DNA from: Fen-1364 sp049515135
GTDB lineage: Bacteria; Spirochaetota; Spirochaetia; SZUA-6; Fen-1364
DNA length: 64,000 nucleotides
Direction of reading: 5' to 3'
NCBI GenBank assembly: GCA_049515135.1
Contig: JBEKUJ010000005.1
Coordinates: forward strand, 1-64,000
Part shown: one piece after another, positions 31,606-39,516 of the stretch
Layout of the letters: the number at the start of each line of letters is the position of its first letter
Numbering within the stretch: the stretch's first letter is position 1
Program-made: the position numbers and the translations under genes
The notes under the pieces: generated by a model
Databases searched by the model: none
What the model saw: the letters and a program-made list of their open reading frames with translations, nothing else
Told to the model about the DNA's origin: nothing

Positions 31606-32204
31606 GCTTCCGCAGGGTCGCGCTCGCGTTCGTCTTCGGGACGGTGACGGTATTCTCAGCGCTTGCGCACCCGCATGTGTTCATCAACAACAAAATGACC
31701 GTACTCTTCGACAATGGAAACCTGAAAGGGATGACCTTCCGCTGGTCGTTCGACGACATGTTTTCCGAGATGATCCTGACTGACTTCAAGCCGAACGTGG
31801 ACGGGAACTTCAGCGCAAAGCAGACGGCCCAAATCAAGTCCGGAGCATTCGACAATCTGGAGAATTACCACTACTTTCTGGCATTCTTCATCGGGAAAAA
31901 ACCGCTGAGAAAAATCCGCATCGAGCAGTTCACCCCCAGCGTGGTGGAGGGCACCAAGCTGGTCTACTCCTTCTTCGTGCCGCTTGACCTGCCCGTCACT
32001 GCCGATGAGCAGACCGTGCGCGTGACCGTCTATGACGACACCTACTTCGTCGCCTTCGACCTGATGCATGCGGATGACGTTGTGGTCAAGGGAGACGACG
32101 GTGTCTCCGTGGGACTATCGATAGAAAAAACAAAAGTGAAGCCCCTCTGGCCGGGGCAGTACATGCCCGACAATCTGGTCATCCGATTCAAGGAGAGCTC
32201 ATGA
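31602..32204 (+). CDS. DUF1007 periplasmic protein of a NicO-type metal transporter
   Basis: The 200-residue protein has a signal peptide and begins the mature part HPHVFINNKMTVLFDNGNLKG, the DUF1007 hallmark (HPHxxI). Further family sequence is FRWSFDDMFSEMILTDFKPN. DUF1007 proteins are periplasmic partners of RcnA/NicO transporters for nickel, cobalt or zinc. Its ATG and stop both overlap neighbours (ATGA), tying it to the HESFH protein and the NicO permease. The N-terminal His-Pro-His could bind metal. Confidence 0.88.
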   Translation: MSFRRVALAFVFGTVTVFSALAHPHVFINNKMTVLFDNGNLKGMTFRWSFDDMFSEMILTDFKPNVDGNFSAKQTAQIKSGAFDNLENYHYFLAFFIGKKPLRKIRIEQFTPSVVEGTKLVYSFFVPLDLPVTADEQTVRVTVYDDTYFVAFDLMHADDVVVKGDDGVSVGLSIEKTKVKPLWPGQYMPDNLVIRFKESS

Positions 32205-33148
32205 AGCGATCTGCGCTGCTGCTTGCCCTTGTCCTTGCTTCCCCATTGTGCTTCGGGCAGGAGGTGCCCAATCCGTTCACCTCTCAGAACACGCGGCCCC
32301 GGACCGGCGTATTCACGACAATTACCTCGGGCGCCACGGCTTTCCTTTTCAGCGTCATGGCACCGGTTCAGAGGATGCTCAACGAGAGCCTGGCCAGCAT
32401 GACGCGGGCTCTCAAAGGCTCGCGTTCGCTGGGCGGACTTCTTCTCGTGGCAGCCCTTGCGCTGGCCTACGGCATCTTCCATGCAGCGGGCCCCGGGCAC
32501 GGCAAGACCATTGTTTCCTCATTCCTCCTTGCAAACGAGGGCAACATCCGCCAGAGCTTCATCATTGGGTACCTGGTGGCAGCCGTGCACGCCCTTTCGG
32601 CGCTCACGGTTGTGCTTGTCCTCTACTATCTGATCCGCGGCATATTTGCCACAGGTGTGGAGCAGGCAAACCACTGGATCCAGCTGGTCACTTTTGCCGT
32701 CATTACGGCAATCGGGGCAGTCATGCTGGTCAGGCGGTCAATGGGGAAGATGCACACCCACTCACATCATCACGAACATGCCGGGAGTGAGCACCCGAGG
32801 CATGACCATGCGCCGGGACCTGAGGCGGGTCTCACGATGAGGAACCTCTTAGGCATTGCGCTGCCGGCCGGCGTTATCCCCTGCCCGGGAGCAGTGGCAG
32901 TGGTCCTGTTTGCGCTTTCCCTTCACATGCTTGCCGTCAGCATCCTTGCAGTCTCCTCCATCTCCCTGGGGATGGGCACGACGATCAGCGCAACCGGCGC
33001 GGTGGTGATCCTGGTGAAGAGGGGCGCCATCCGCGCTGTAGCAGGCGCTCACGAAGAGCGCGACATGATAATCCGCAGAGTGGTGGAGATTGCCGGGGCG
33101 GCGATACTCTTTCTCTTCGGGCTAGTCTTCTTCCTTGCCCAGCTCTGA
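32201..33148 (+). CDS. NicO/RcnA-family nickel/cobalt transporter
   Basis: The 315-residue protein has a signal-like first helix, then GIFHAAGPGHGKTIVSSFLLANEGNIRQSF, the NicO signature where HxxGPGHGK carries the metal-selecting histidines. A cytoplasmic-loop histidine cluster follows (MHTHSHHHEHAGSEHPRHDH), then ALPAGVIPCPGAVAVVLFAL and the C-terminal helices. RcnA-type proteins usually export Ni and Co; DUF1007-linked ones may move zinc. Direction and metal are therefore not fixed by sequence. The end overlaps the convergent DUF2007 gene by 27 bases. Confidence 0.9.
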   Translation: MKRSALLLALVLASPLCFGQEVPNPFTSQNTRPRTGVFTTITSGATAFLFSVMAPVQRMLNESLASMTRALKGSRSLGGLLLVAALALAYGIFHAAGPGHGKTIVSSFLLANEGNIRQSFIIGYLVAAVHALSALTVVLVLYYLIRGIFATGVEQANHWIQLVTFAVITAIGAVMLVRRSMGKMHTHSHHHEHAGSEHPRHDHAPGPEAGLTMRNLLGIALPAGVIPCPGAVAVVLFALSLHMLAVSILAVSSISLGMGTTISATGAVVILVKRGAIRAVAGAHEERDMIIRRVVEIAGAAILFLFGLVFFLAQL

Positions 33149-33376
33149 GGAGGGGTGGTTCTTTCTCAGCACTTCAAGGAGCGCCCGTACGCCGCCAGCA
33201 AAGCGCACTGAGGTCTCCACGTAGCCCCACCCCTCCTGCATCTGCCACAGCCCGTCGTATGCCCGGTCGTGAAACGAGCGGATGATGTGCGGGACGCCGT
33301 CTTCCTCCAGGATGCCGTGGAGGAGCGACGCTTCGGCCTCGTTGTGCAGCGGGAGCCGCTCGCTGGCGTCTCTCAC
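33122..33376 (-). CDS. DUF2007-like small protein
   Basis: The 84-residue protein reads ERLPLHNEAEASLLHGILEEDGVPHIIRSFHDRAYDGLWQ...GWGYVETSVRFAGGVRALLEVL. That is the ferredoxin-like fold of DUF2007 (putative signal-transducing proteins), marked by EAxxLxGILEExGIP. It lies eight bases after the carboxypeptidase gene on the same strand, probably the last gene of the Fur-led operon. No direct function is known for the family. Confidence 0.78.
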   Translation of the reverse strand: MRDASERLPLHNEAEASLLHGILEEDGVPHIIRSFHDRAYDGLWQMQEGWGYVETSVRFAGGVRALLEVLRKNHPSSELGKEED

Positions 33377-33384
33377 CGGGTACC

Positions 33385-34182
33385 TCAGCCTCTCTTCAAG
33401 CGCATCTGCTCAAGGATTGCGCGGTTGTCGTTGAGAAACTCCAGGAAGTACTGCTGCACGTCGGAGAAGAACTCTCTCTGCATCAGCGCCCCGGGCCGAG
33501 TGATATAGCGGTAGTGCCAGCTCTCGTAGCGGTACCCGGTAATCTGCTCGTACTCCGCGGGGTAGGACAGGGTAAAGCCGTACTCCCAGGCATGGGATGA
33601 GACCCACCTGCCCTCCGGCGTTTTTTCATAGCCGTCGCTGATTGTCCCAAAATCGATTGCGGTTCCCAGCTGGTGCTGCGAAAGCCCGGGATGCGCCGAC
33701 TCCCTCTCCGCCATCTCCTGCCCGTACATCTTCACCTCACGAGCGAAGAGGCCCTGCTGGTACTCGAAAGAGCGGTAGGTGGAGGAGAATGTGATTGTCA
33801 CTCCGTCAGCGCGCGCGGCGCGCACCATCTGGAGCACCGCGGGCATGATGGCCTTGCGAAGCATGAGGTTCGGCCACGTGGTTCGAAGCGGGTAGTCCTT
33901 CAGGGGGACGAGGTCAGGGGGAGCATAATCTGCGGAAAGCGCGTGCTGTTTGTCCACAAGGACAAGAAGATCGGCGGGCTGATCCAGCACCTCCGCCATG
34001 AGCCCCAGGAAGGCGGACGGTCGGGAAAGGATACCGTTGCCGACATCCGACGGCAGGGCAGCGATCATCCCGCGCAGGTCATCCACAGACAGGGAAAACT
34101 CGGGTGTGATCCAGGTTCCCGCCTCCACCGCTGCGGCGGGGAGAATGAAGCAAAGGAGCAGAGCTGGAAATGCGCGCATCAT
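33385..34182 (-). CDS. VanY-type D-alanyl-D-alanine carboxypeptidase
   Basis: I start at the first of the ATGATG pair at 34180-34182, where a signal peptide begins (MMRAFPALLLCFILPAAAV); a longer frame only reads back through the regulator gene. The 265-residue protein has the VanY (peptidase M15B) motifs: SSTYRSFEYQQGLF, SAHPGLSQHQLGTAIDFG (zinc ligands SxHxxGxAxD) and EYGFTLSYP...YESWHYRYI (HxxY end). It should trim D-Ala from peptidoglycan stem peptides in the periplasm. It is two bases from the Fur/Zur gene on the same strand, an unusual partnership. Confidence 0.9.
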   Translation of the reverse strand: MMRAFPALLLCFILPAAAVEAGTWITPEFSLSVDDLRGMIAALPSDVGNGILSRPSAFLGLMAEVLDQPADLLVLVDKQHALSADYAPPDLVPLKDYPLRTTWPNLMLRKAIMPAVLQMVRAARADGVTITFSSTYRSFEYQQGLFAREVKMYGQEMAERESAHPGLSQHQLGTAIDFGTISDGYEKTPEGRWVSSHAWEYGFTLSYPAEYEQITGYRYESWHYRYITRPGALMQREFFSDVQQYFLEFLNDNRAILEQMRLKRG

Positions 34183-34184
34183 AC

Positions 34185-34619
34185 TTAGTGTCGGCACTCC
34201 CGGCAAAGACCGAAGAGGGTGATCGAATGATCGTCGATCTCGAAGCTTTCCCGTTTTCCGATCGCGGCGATTGCCTCCGACTCCAGGCAGAAGTCCAGCT
34301 CCACGACACGGTGGCATTTTGTGCACGCCAGATGGTGGTGGTGATGGTCGCTTTCACAGAGCCGGAAGGAGTGCGTTCCGTCCGCGAACTCGATCCGGTC
34401 AAGCACCTTCATCCGCACAAGCTTGTCGATGGAGCGATAGACGGTTGCCCTTCCGATGCGCGGGTTGTTGCGGTGCAGCTTCTGGAGCAGCTCTTCCGCG
34501 GAAAACACGGCGCCCGCGTGTCCGAGGCGAATCAGGTTCTTTGCGATGGCCCGCCGGGGCCCGGTTTTCCTTTCTCCGAGCTCCTGAAATGCTTCGTTGA
34601 TCCTTTTCTCGATGTCCAT
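34185..34619 (-). CDS. Fur-family metalloregulator, probably Zur
   Basis: The 144-residue protein has the Fur winged helix (AEELLQKLHRNNPRIGRATVYRSIDKLVRMKVLDRIEF) and dimerisation domain with the zinc cysteines CTKC and CREC. A run of five histidines precedes the first pair (ESDHHHHHLACTKC). It lies between the two metal-binding protein genes and the VanY gene, downstream of a promoter carrying two Fur/Zur-like boxes (37749-37791), so it likely autoregulates and controls the divergent metal transporter. Zur is favoured over Fur by this context, not by residue proof. Confidence 0.87.
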   Translation of the reverse strand: MDIEKRINEAFQELGERKTGPRRAIAKNLIRLGHAGAVFSAEELLQKLHRNNPRIGRATVYRSIDKLVRMKVLDRIEFADGTHSFRLCESDHHHHHLACTKCHRVVELDFCLESEAIAAIGKRESFEIDDHSITLFGLCRECRH

Positions 34620-34685
34620 TGAGCTGTTTCCGCGCTGTCTCCGATGATAGCCGTTTTGCCTCGGCGCGCATAGCCTATGCAGCGA

Positions 34686-35570
34686 TCAGGAGCCCGCGGA
34701 TATCAAAGCGCTTCGAAGCTCATCCAGCTGTCGCAGCATCCAGGTCTGGTACTTTTCCCCCGGCGGCATGGTTTCCGTCATGCCGACAACGGGAATGTTG
34801 GCAGCCCTGGCTTCACCCAGCACCCGGGCGTCAAGAGAGGAAATGGTCTGATCATTGCAGATCAGGATACGGATCTTATGCTGCCTGATCTGGTCGTCCA
34901 TTTCCTCCCCGAAAGGCGCGGGAGGGTCCTTTCCCTGATCCATGGCCTTCTGGTACTCGAAGGGTGTCAGCACTCGAAGCCCCAGAGGGACCGCCTGATA
35001 CTGATAGACCGTCTCCGTGAGACCAACCGGAGTGCCGGCATAGCGGCCGGATATGATCGCCATTTTCTCCCGGATCGCTCCCAGCGACTCTTGAAAAGCG
35101 CGGTCGTTCCTGGCAAACACCTCGGCTTTCTCCGGGACGAGCTTCTGCAGGCTCTTCGAAATGGCGATTCCTATTGCCTGCATGTCGTCAACGCTGTACC
35201 AAACGTGCTCGTTCTCCGGGAGTCTTTTCACGGCAAGCTCCAATGCCGTCAGGATGACTCGGTGGTTGCCGGGTGAGGTGGAAAGGATCCTGCTCATCCA
35301 GCCATCGTAACCGCCGCCATTGACGATGACGAGGTCCGCCTCCGATACCGCTTTCACATTCTCCGCGTCGGACTCGTACTCATGAGGATCAACATTCGGG
35401 TCCGACATGATGCTGGTGACACTGACCTCGTCTCCGCCGATCTGCTCGGCGATGTTCCCGTAAAAGTTCTCAGCTGCGACGATCTTTACAACGGGAGAAG
35501 CCCAGATCCCGTGCGACAGAGCCGCCGCAAAGAACAAGGTGGCGAGGGTTCTCACCTTTGAAGCGATCAT
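34686..35570 (-). CDS. Metal ABC transporter substrate-binding protein B
   Basis: The 294-residue protein has a signal peptide (to about GIWA/SPV) and a ZnuA-type binding fold: VVKIVAAENFYGNIAEQIGG, DPNVDPHEYESDAENVKAV (first His), PENEHVWYSVDDM (second His), LTETVYQYQAV in place of the third His, and VVGMTETMPPGEKYQTWML near the end. The ligand set is H, H, then Glu-containing sites, a subgroup distinct from classic His-rich ZnuA. Its start overlaps the stop of the paralogue at 35567 by four bases. It is 66 bases from the Fur/Zur gene. Confidence 0.88.
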   Translation of the reverse strand: MIASKVRTLATLFFAAALSHGIWASPVVKIVAAENFYGNIAEQIGGDEVSVTSIMSDPNVDPHEYESDAENVKAVSEADLVIVNGGGYDGWMSRILSTSPGNHRVILTALELAVKRLPENEHVWYSVDDMQAIGIAISKSLQKLVPEKAEVFARNDRAFQESLGAIREKMAIISGRYAGTPVGLTETVYQYQAVPLGLRVLTPFEYQKAMDQGKDPPAPFGEEMDDQIRQHKIRILICNDQTISSLDARVLGEARAANIPVVGMTETMPPGEKYQTWMLRQLDELRSALISAGS

Positions 35571-36478
35571 TGACGGGCCTGCTCCAGGGCATTCTCCAGT
35601 ACATCCAGCTGCTTCGACATCCAGGACTGGTAGTGCAGACCCGGAGGCATTGTTTCACTCACGGGCACGATCGGGATGGACAGCACCTTCGCCTCATCCT
35701 GGAGCTTCGTCGTGATGGGGGTCACGGTCTGAACGTTGTACACGAGGATCTTGGCCTGCCGGCTGGTGATCTGCTGCTCTGCGGTTATTGCGTCCGCTGC
35801 CGACGGATCATTGCCTTCGGCTATGGCCTTCTCGAAAGTCCAGGGAGTCAGGACCTTCAATCCGATCAGCTCGGATTGGTAGAGGAAGATCGTCTCGGTC
35901 AAGGCAATGGGGGTGCCGGCGTACTTCGTCTTGAGATCGGCGAGCCGTGCATCGAGCTTTTCTATCTCCGGCTTCAGGGCTGCGAAGTTCGCATCGAACT
36001 CCGCGGCGTCCGCAGGGTCCTTTGCTTTCAAGGCGTCAAGAATCTTCTGGGAAATCACGATGACGTTGTCGGGATTGTACCAGACATGCTCGTTTTCCTT
36101 CAGATGGGTCGTCGCCAGGTCAAACGCCTTGATGAGGACCCGCTTGCTGTTCTGCGTGGTTGCCATGAGCTTGTCCATCCAGGTGTCGTATCCGCCGGCG
36201 TTTTCGATGATGATGTCGGCGTCCGCGATCTGGCGTGCGTTGTCCACATTCGCCTCGTATTCGTGCGGGTCGACGTTGGGATCCGAGATTATGCTCAGAA
36301 CGTGAGCGTGAATGCCGGCGATCTGCTGAACGAGATCCCCGTACGTGTTCTCCGCGGCCACGACCTGGACCCCGGAGGGCTTCTCGGACTGGGCTTCGGC
36401 GAACGCGAAGGTGGAGAGCACGAAAAGCAACGCTGCCGTCATTAGCAGCCGGGCGCCGTTGATTCTTCTACGATTCAT
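35567..36478 (-). CDS. Metal ABC transporter substrate-binding protein A
   Basis: The 303-residue paralogue of the next gene downstream has a signal peptide (to about AFAEAQ) and the same core: VQVVAAENTYGDLVQQIAG, DPNVDPHEYEANVDNARQI, KENEHVWYNPDNV, IALTETIFLYQSELIG and VPVSETMPPGLHYQSWM. The tandem pair shares metal ligand positions but differs elsewhere. The two may feed one permease or differ in affinity. GAGGAAATCTC stands before the ATG. It follows the porin gene by 39 bases in the same operon. Confidence 0.88.
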   Translation of the reverse strand: MNRRRINGARLLMTAALLFVLSTFAFAEAQSEKPSGVQVVAAENTYGDLVQQIAGIHAHVLSIISDPNVDPHEYEANVDNARQIADADIIIENAGGYDTWMDKLMATTQNSKRVLIKAFDLATTHLKENEHVWYNPDNVIVISQKILDALKAKDPADAAEFDANFAALKPEIEKLDARLADLKTKYAGTPIALTETIFLYQSELIGLKVLTPWTFEKAIAEGNDPSAADAITAEQQITSRQAKILVYNVQTVTPITTKLQDEAKVLSIPIVPVSETMPPGLHYQSWMSKQLDVLENALEQARQ

Positions 36479-36517
36479 GAGATTTCCTCCTGCGATATGT
36501 TCGTGGACTGGCGACGA

Positions 36518-37723
36518 TCAGTAGTAGATCGTGGCATTCAAAATCACCTTGCTGTAACCTGTCTTGGAAGCGTCGAGATCGTAGTTGTACGCATATCCCA
36601 AGGCCAGAATGTGTGCCTTGACTCCGAAGGACAATTTCACCCACGGGTTGAGCGTCAGGTTCTTATGCGACGCGACAAGTGAGTTGGCGTTCGTGCTGTC
36701 CACTCCCGGGTAATTATTCGCGTAGTTCACGTCCATGTCGAGGATGACATCTGCCCCCGAAAAGACCTGCGAGAAGGTGTAATTCGTGGAGAAATACTCC
36801 TGGATGACGTTCGTACCCGAGGCGGGAATGAAGTAGAAAAGATCATCGCTGAAAGTGAGCGAGTTTCCTGTTTGCTCGTTCGGAAAAGTGTAGCTGACCG
36901 TGCCGGTGAGGTAGTTCTCCACCGCAGAGGCGCTGGTCACGTTTGTATAATTTCCGTACTCGGCGCCGAGAGTGAGATTCTCCACGCGCAGGAGGGAGAT
37001 GTTGATGTATGCGAGATTGGTGCCTGAGTTAGGCTGGATCAGGACGCCGCTTATATCCCCGTTGTAGGAGTTTCCGTACCCGGCGTTGATCTTGATAAGC
37101 TTGGGATAGGTGTAGGAGACGTTGACGTCGAAGTTGCCGATTGTGTCATTAAACGGTGTGCCGCCGCCCGTTCTATCCCAGGGAATGAATGCGGCGAGCG
37201 TGAGGTTCTTGATCGGAGAGAATGCCAGCGCGCCGCCGACCAGGCCTTCCATGTAGCCGCCGATGGAGTTCCCCTGGAGCAGAAGGGTGAATCCGTTGGA
37301 ATTGTAAGGCAGGATATAATCCGTAAAATTGGTGAAGTCTCCCACGGATATTTTTGCCGTCATGAAATGGTCGAAAGCCGTCCAGTAGAGAAGATACGTC
37401 CCATACGCGTAGTCGACGCTGATGGGAAGCGAGAACGTGGCCACGGATGAGCTCACCGTTGGCGGGTAGAAGAGGAACCTCGCGTTGAACCCGACGTTCC
37501 CGTCCGTAAGAGTGGAGCCGAACTTCAGCTCCGTCGGTCTATCCGTTGCGGTCCCGCTGACGCTTTCATAGGTAACCCCCAGATCCAGCTCCCCCGTGAA
37601 GGTGATTTTCTGCGGCGCAGGGGGCTGATCGTCGGCATACGCGGCGGTGAGAAAAAAGCAGAATACGACGATCGCCAAAGCAACCTTCCATGATTTTTGC
37701 ATGCGGCGACTTATTCCCGGCAT
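36518..37723 (-). CDS. Outer-membrane beta-barrel (porin-like) in the metal-uptake operon
   Basis: The 401-residue protein opens with a signal peptide (MPGISRRMQKSWKVALAIVV...) after a strong AGGAG site six bases from the ATG. The mature chain is a run of alternating-residue strands with many Tyr, Asn, Thr and Gly, starting ITFTGELDLGVTYESVSG and ending with a strand and a terminal aromatic (KVILNATIYY), as barrel proteins do. No known porin family motif is evident. Being the first gene before two metal-binding proteins and behind Fur/Zur-like boxes, it may be the outer-membrane entry for the metal. Confidence 0.75.
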   Translation of the reverse strand: MPGISRRMQKSWKVALAIVVFCFFLTAAYADDQPPAPQKITFTGELDLGVTYESVSGTATDRPTELKFGSTLTDGNVGFNARFLFYPPTVSSSVATFSLPISVDYAYGTYLLYWTAFDHFMTAKISVGDFTNFTDYILPYNSNGFTLLLQGNSIGGYMEGLVGGALAFSPIKNLTLAAFIPWDRTGGGTPFNDTIGNFDVNVSYTYPKLIKINAGYGNSYNGDISGVLIQPNSGTNLAYINISLLRVENLTLGAEYGNYTNVTSASAVENYLTGTVSYTFPNEQTGNSLTFSDDLFYFIPASGTNVIQEYFSTNYTFSQVFSGADVILDMDVNYANNYPGVDSTNANSLVASHKNLTLNPWVKLSFGVKAHILALGYAYNYDLDASKTGYSKVILNATIYY

Positions 37724-37748
37724 ATCGACTCCTCTCCAGCGTTGGGAT

Positions 37749-37791
37749 TAATGACACCTGATATCACTATTAATGATATCGGGTATCAATA
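37749..37791. promoter_or_regulatory. Two tandem Fur/Zur-like boxes between divergent metal-uptake genes
   Basis: Boxes of 21 bases at 37749-37769 and 37771-37791 both begin TAATGA and contain TATCA near the end; they agree at 16 of 21 positions and are 22 bases apart. The second is an imperfect palindrome around TGATA...TATCA, like the Fur-family 7-1-7 box. A minus-strand promoter fits exactly: TTGATA (37784-37789) and TGATAT (37761-37766), 17 bases apart, covered by both boxes. Metal-loaded repressor here could shut both divergent operons. Confidence 0.7.
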
Positions 37792-37911
37792 GCGACAATA
37801 TAAGCACGGCGGCCGGTGATGGTCAACGGAAAAATCCTTGAACGCAACACGTCTGCTAAATGAGACGATGTATCATTGACGTCATCGCGCCATCCGGGTA
37901 TTCTCGAAGGG

Positions 37912-38697
37912 ATGAACGCTATTTCAGAACCACCTGATGCAGCCGTCAGCCTCACGCAGGTTTCCGTCCGCCTGGGGGGCCTGACGATCCAGAACGGAAT
38001 GAGCTTCCGGCTTTCCTCCGGAGAGTTCGTCGCAATCCTCGGTCCCAACGGCGCTGGCAAAAGCACGCTGCTGAAGATGCTTCTCGGGCTGCTGCGTCCC
38101 TTTGAAGGGGAGGTCAGGGTCCTCGGCAAGGTCCCCCGGACAGGAAACCAGCAGGTCGGCTACCTACCCCAGTTCCTGAACCTCGACAGCATGAACACCT
38201 TGCGTGCCCGGGACATCGTGGGGTTCGGCTTGGACGGCCACCGGTGGGGCCTGGGGCTGTTCAGCAGGGACCGTGAAAGGAAGCTCGACAAGATCCTGGA
38301 GGAAGTGGATGCGCTGAGCTTCTCACGCGCGGCCTTCGACGAGCTCTCCGGGGGCGAACGCCAGCGACTTTTGCTTGCGCAGGCTCTCATCTCCGATCCC
38401 CAGCTCCTGCTGCTTGACGAGCCGCTTGCCAGCCTTGATATCGCTCATAGCCAGGAGGTCATCACGCTAGTGGCCAGGATCTGCCGGTCAAGAAAAATCA
38501 CCATCCTTCTGGTCACGCATGACGTGAATCCCCTTCTTCCCCACATCGACAAGGTGCTCTATCTGGCGAACGGCCGAAGCGCCCTGGGCCGGCCCGACGA
38601 GGTGATCACCAGCGAAGTCTTGAGCCGTCTCTATGGCTCGCGTGTCGATGTTGTGAGCGCCCAGGGGAGACGGTTCGTGATCGGAGCCGAGACGTAG
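37912..38697 (+). CDS. Metal ABC transporter ATPase (ZnuC-like)
   Basis: I start at the ATG at 37912; an upstream TTG at 37876 lacks a site. The 261-residue protein has Walker A GPNGAGKSTLLKMLLGLL, Q loop GYLPQFLNLD, signature LSGGERQRLLLAQAL, Walker B LLLLDEPLASLD and switch VTHDVN. It leads a three-gene plus-strand operon with two family-3 permeases, opposite the binding-protein operon. This is consistent with a single metal importer whose parts are split between divergent arms. Confidence 0.92.
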   Translation: MNAISEPPDAAVSLTQVSVRLGGLTIQNGMSFRLSSGEFVAILGPNGAGKSTLLKMLLGLLRPFEGEVRVLGKVPRTGNQQVGYLPQFLNLDSMNTLRARDIVGFGLDGHRWGLGLFSRDRERKLDKILEEVDALSFSRAAFDELSGGERQRLLLAQALISDPQLLLLDEPLASLDIAHSQEVITLVARICRSRKITILLVTHDVNPLLPHIDKVLYLANGRSALGRPDEVITSEVLSRLYGSRVDVVSAQGRRFVIGAET

Positions 38698-39516
38698 ATG
38701 GGCCTTCTGCATCTTCTCAGCTACGCATTTCTTCAAAACGCCCTTGCCGCCGCCTGCTCCGTTGCGCTGTGCGCGGCGGTGATCGGCTATTTCCTCGTTG
38801 CTCGCGGCATGACATTCGCCGGCCATGCCTTGCCCAACATCGGGTTTGCCGGGGCGGCGGGAGCCGTCCTTCTTGGGGTTTCTCCCGTCTTTGGGCTTTT
38901 CTGTTTCACTATCATCGCGGCGCTGGCCTTCTCTTTCCTCGGCGAGCAGGTCCGCGAGAAAGATCTGGGCATCGGGATCGTTATGACCTTCAGCCTCGGG
39001 CTCGGCCTGCTCTTTCTGACCCTCTATTCCGGGTACGCGGAGCGGACGTATGGAATCCTGTTCGGGACAATCCTCGGCATCAGCCCCGCGGAGGTCCGCG
39101 TGACCCTGGCAAGCAGCCTATTTACGCTCCTCTGCATCGCCATCGTTTTCCGTCCGCTTCTGTTTGCCACGGCGTCCTCAGAGTCAGCACTGGCGAAGGG
39201 TGTTTCCATCAGGTTCCTGGCGGCCGTATTCCTCGTTCTGACGGCCGTGACCGTCTCACTCGCGGTCCAGGTCACGGGCTCCCTTCTCGTCTTCACGCTC
39301 CTGGTGGGACCTGCCGCCACGGCGAGGACCGTTTTCCGCAGGCCCTCGGCCGTTATCGGCTTCGCCGTCCTGCTGGGGGAGGTGTACGTTATTGCAGGAA
39401 TCCTTCTGGCGGCTGTCACCGGGACGCTGCCGGTCAGCTTTTTTGTCGCGACGCTCTCTTTCACGGCCTTCGTGCTTGCGCGGTTCCTCCAGAAAGGGAG
39501 AACATGGGAGAGGTAA
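38698..39516 (+). CDS. Metal ABC transporter permease 1
   Basis: The 272-residue protein starts on the base after the ATPase stop. It has seven or more hydrophobic helices with family-3 patterns: GYFLVARGMTFAGHALPNIGFAGAAGAVLLG early and QVTGSLLVFTLLVGPAATAR late, the conserved EAA-like loop area of ZnuB/MntB. It overlaps the second permease gene by 13 bases. Two different permeases suggest a heterodimeric channel. Confidence 0.88.
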   Translation: MGLLHLLSYAFLQNALAAACSVALCAAVIGYFLVARGMTFAGHALPNIGFAGAAGAVLLGVSPVFGLFCFTIIAALAFSFLGEQVREKDLGIGIVMTFSLGLGLLFLTLYSGYAERTYGILFGTILGISPAEVRVTLASSLFTLLCIAIVFRPLLFATASSESALAKGVSIRFLAAVFLVLTAVTVSLAVQVTGSLLVFTLLVGPAATARTVFRRPSAVIGFAVLLGEVYVIAGILLAAVTGTLPVSFFVATLSFTAFVLARFLQKGRTWER

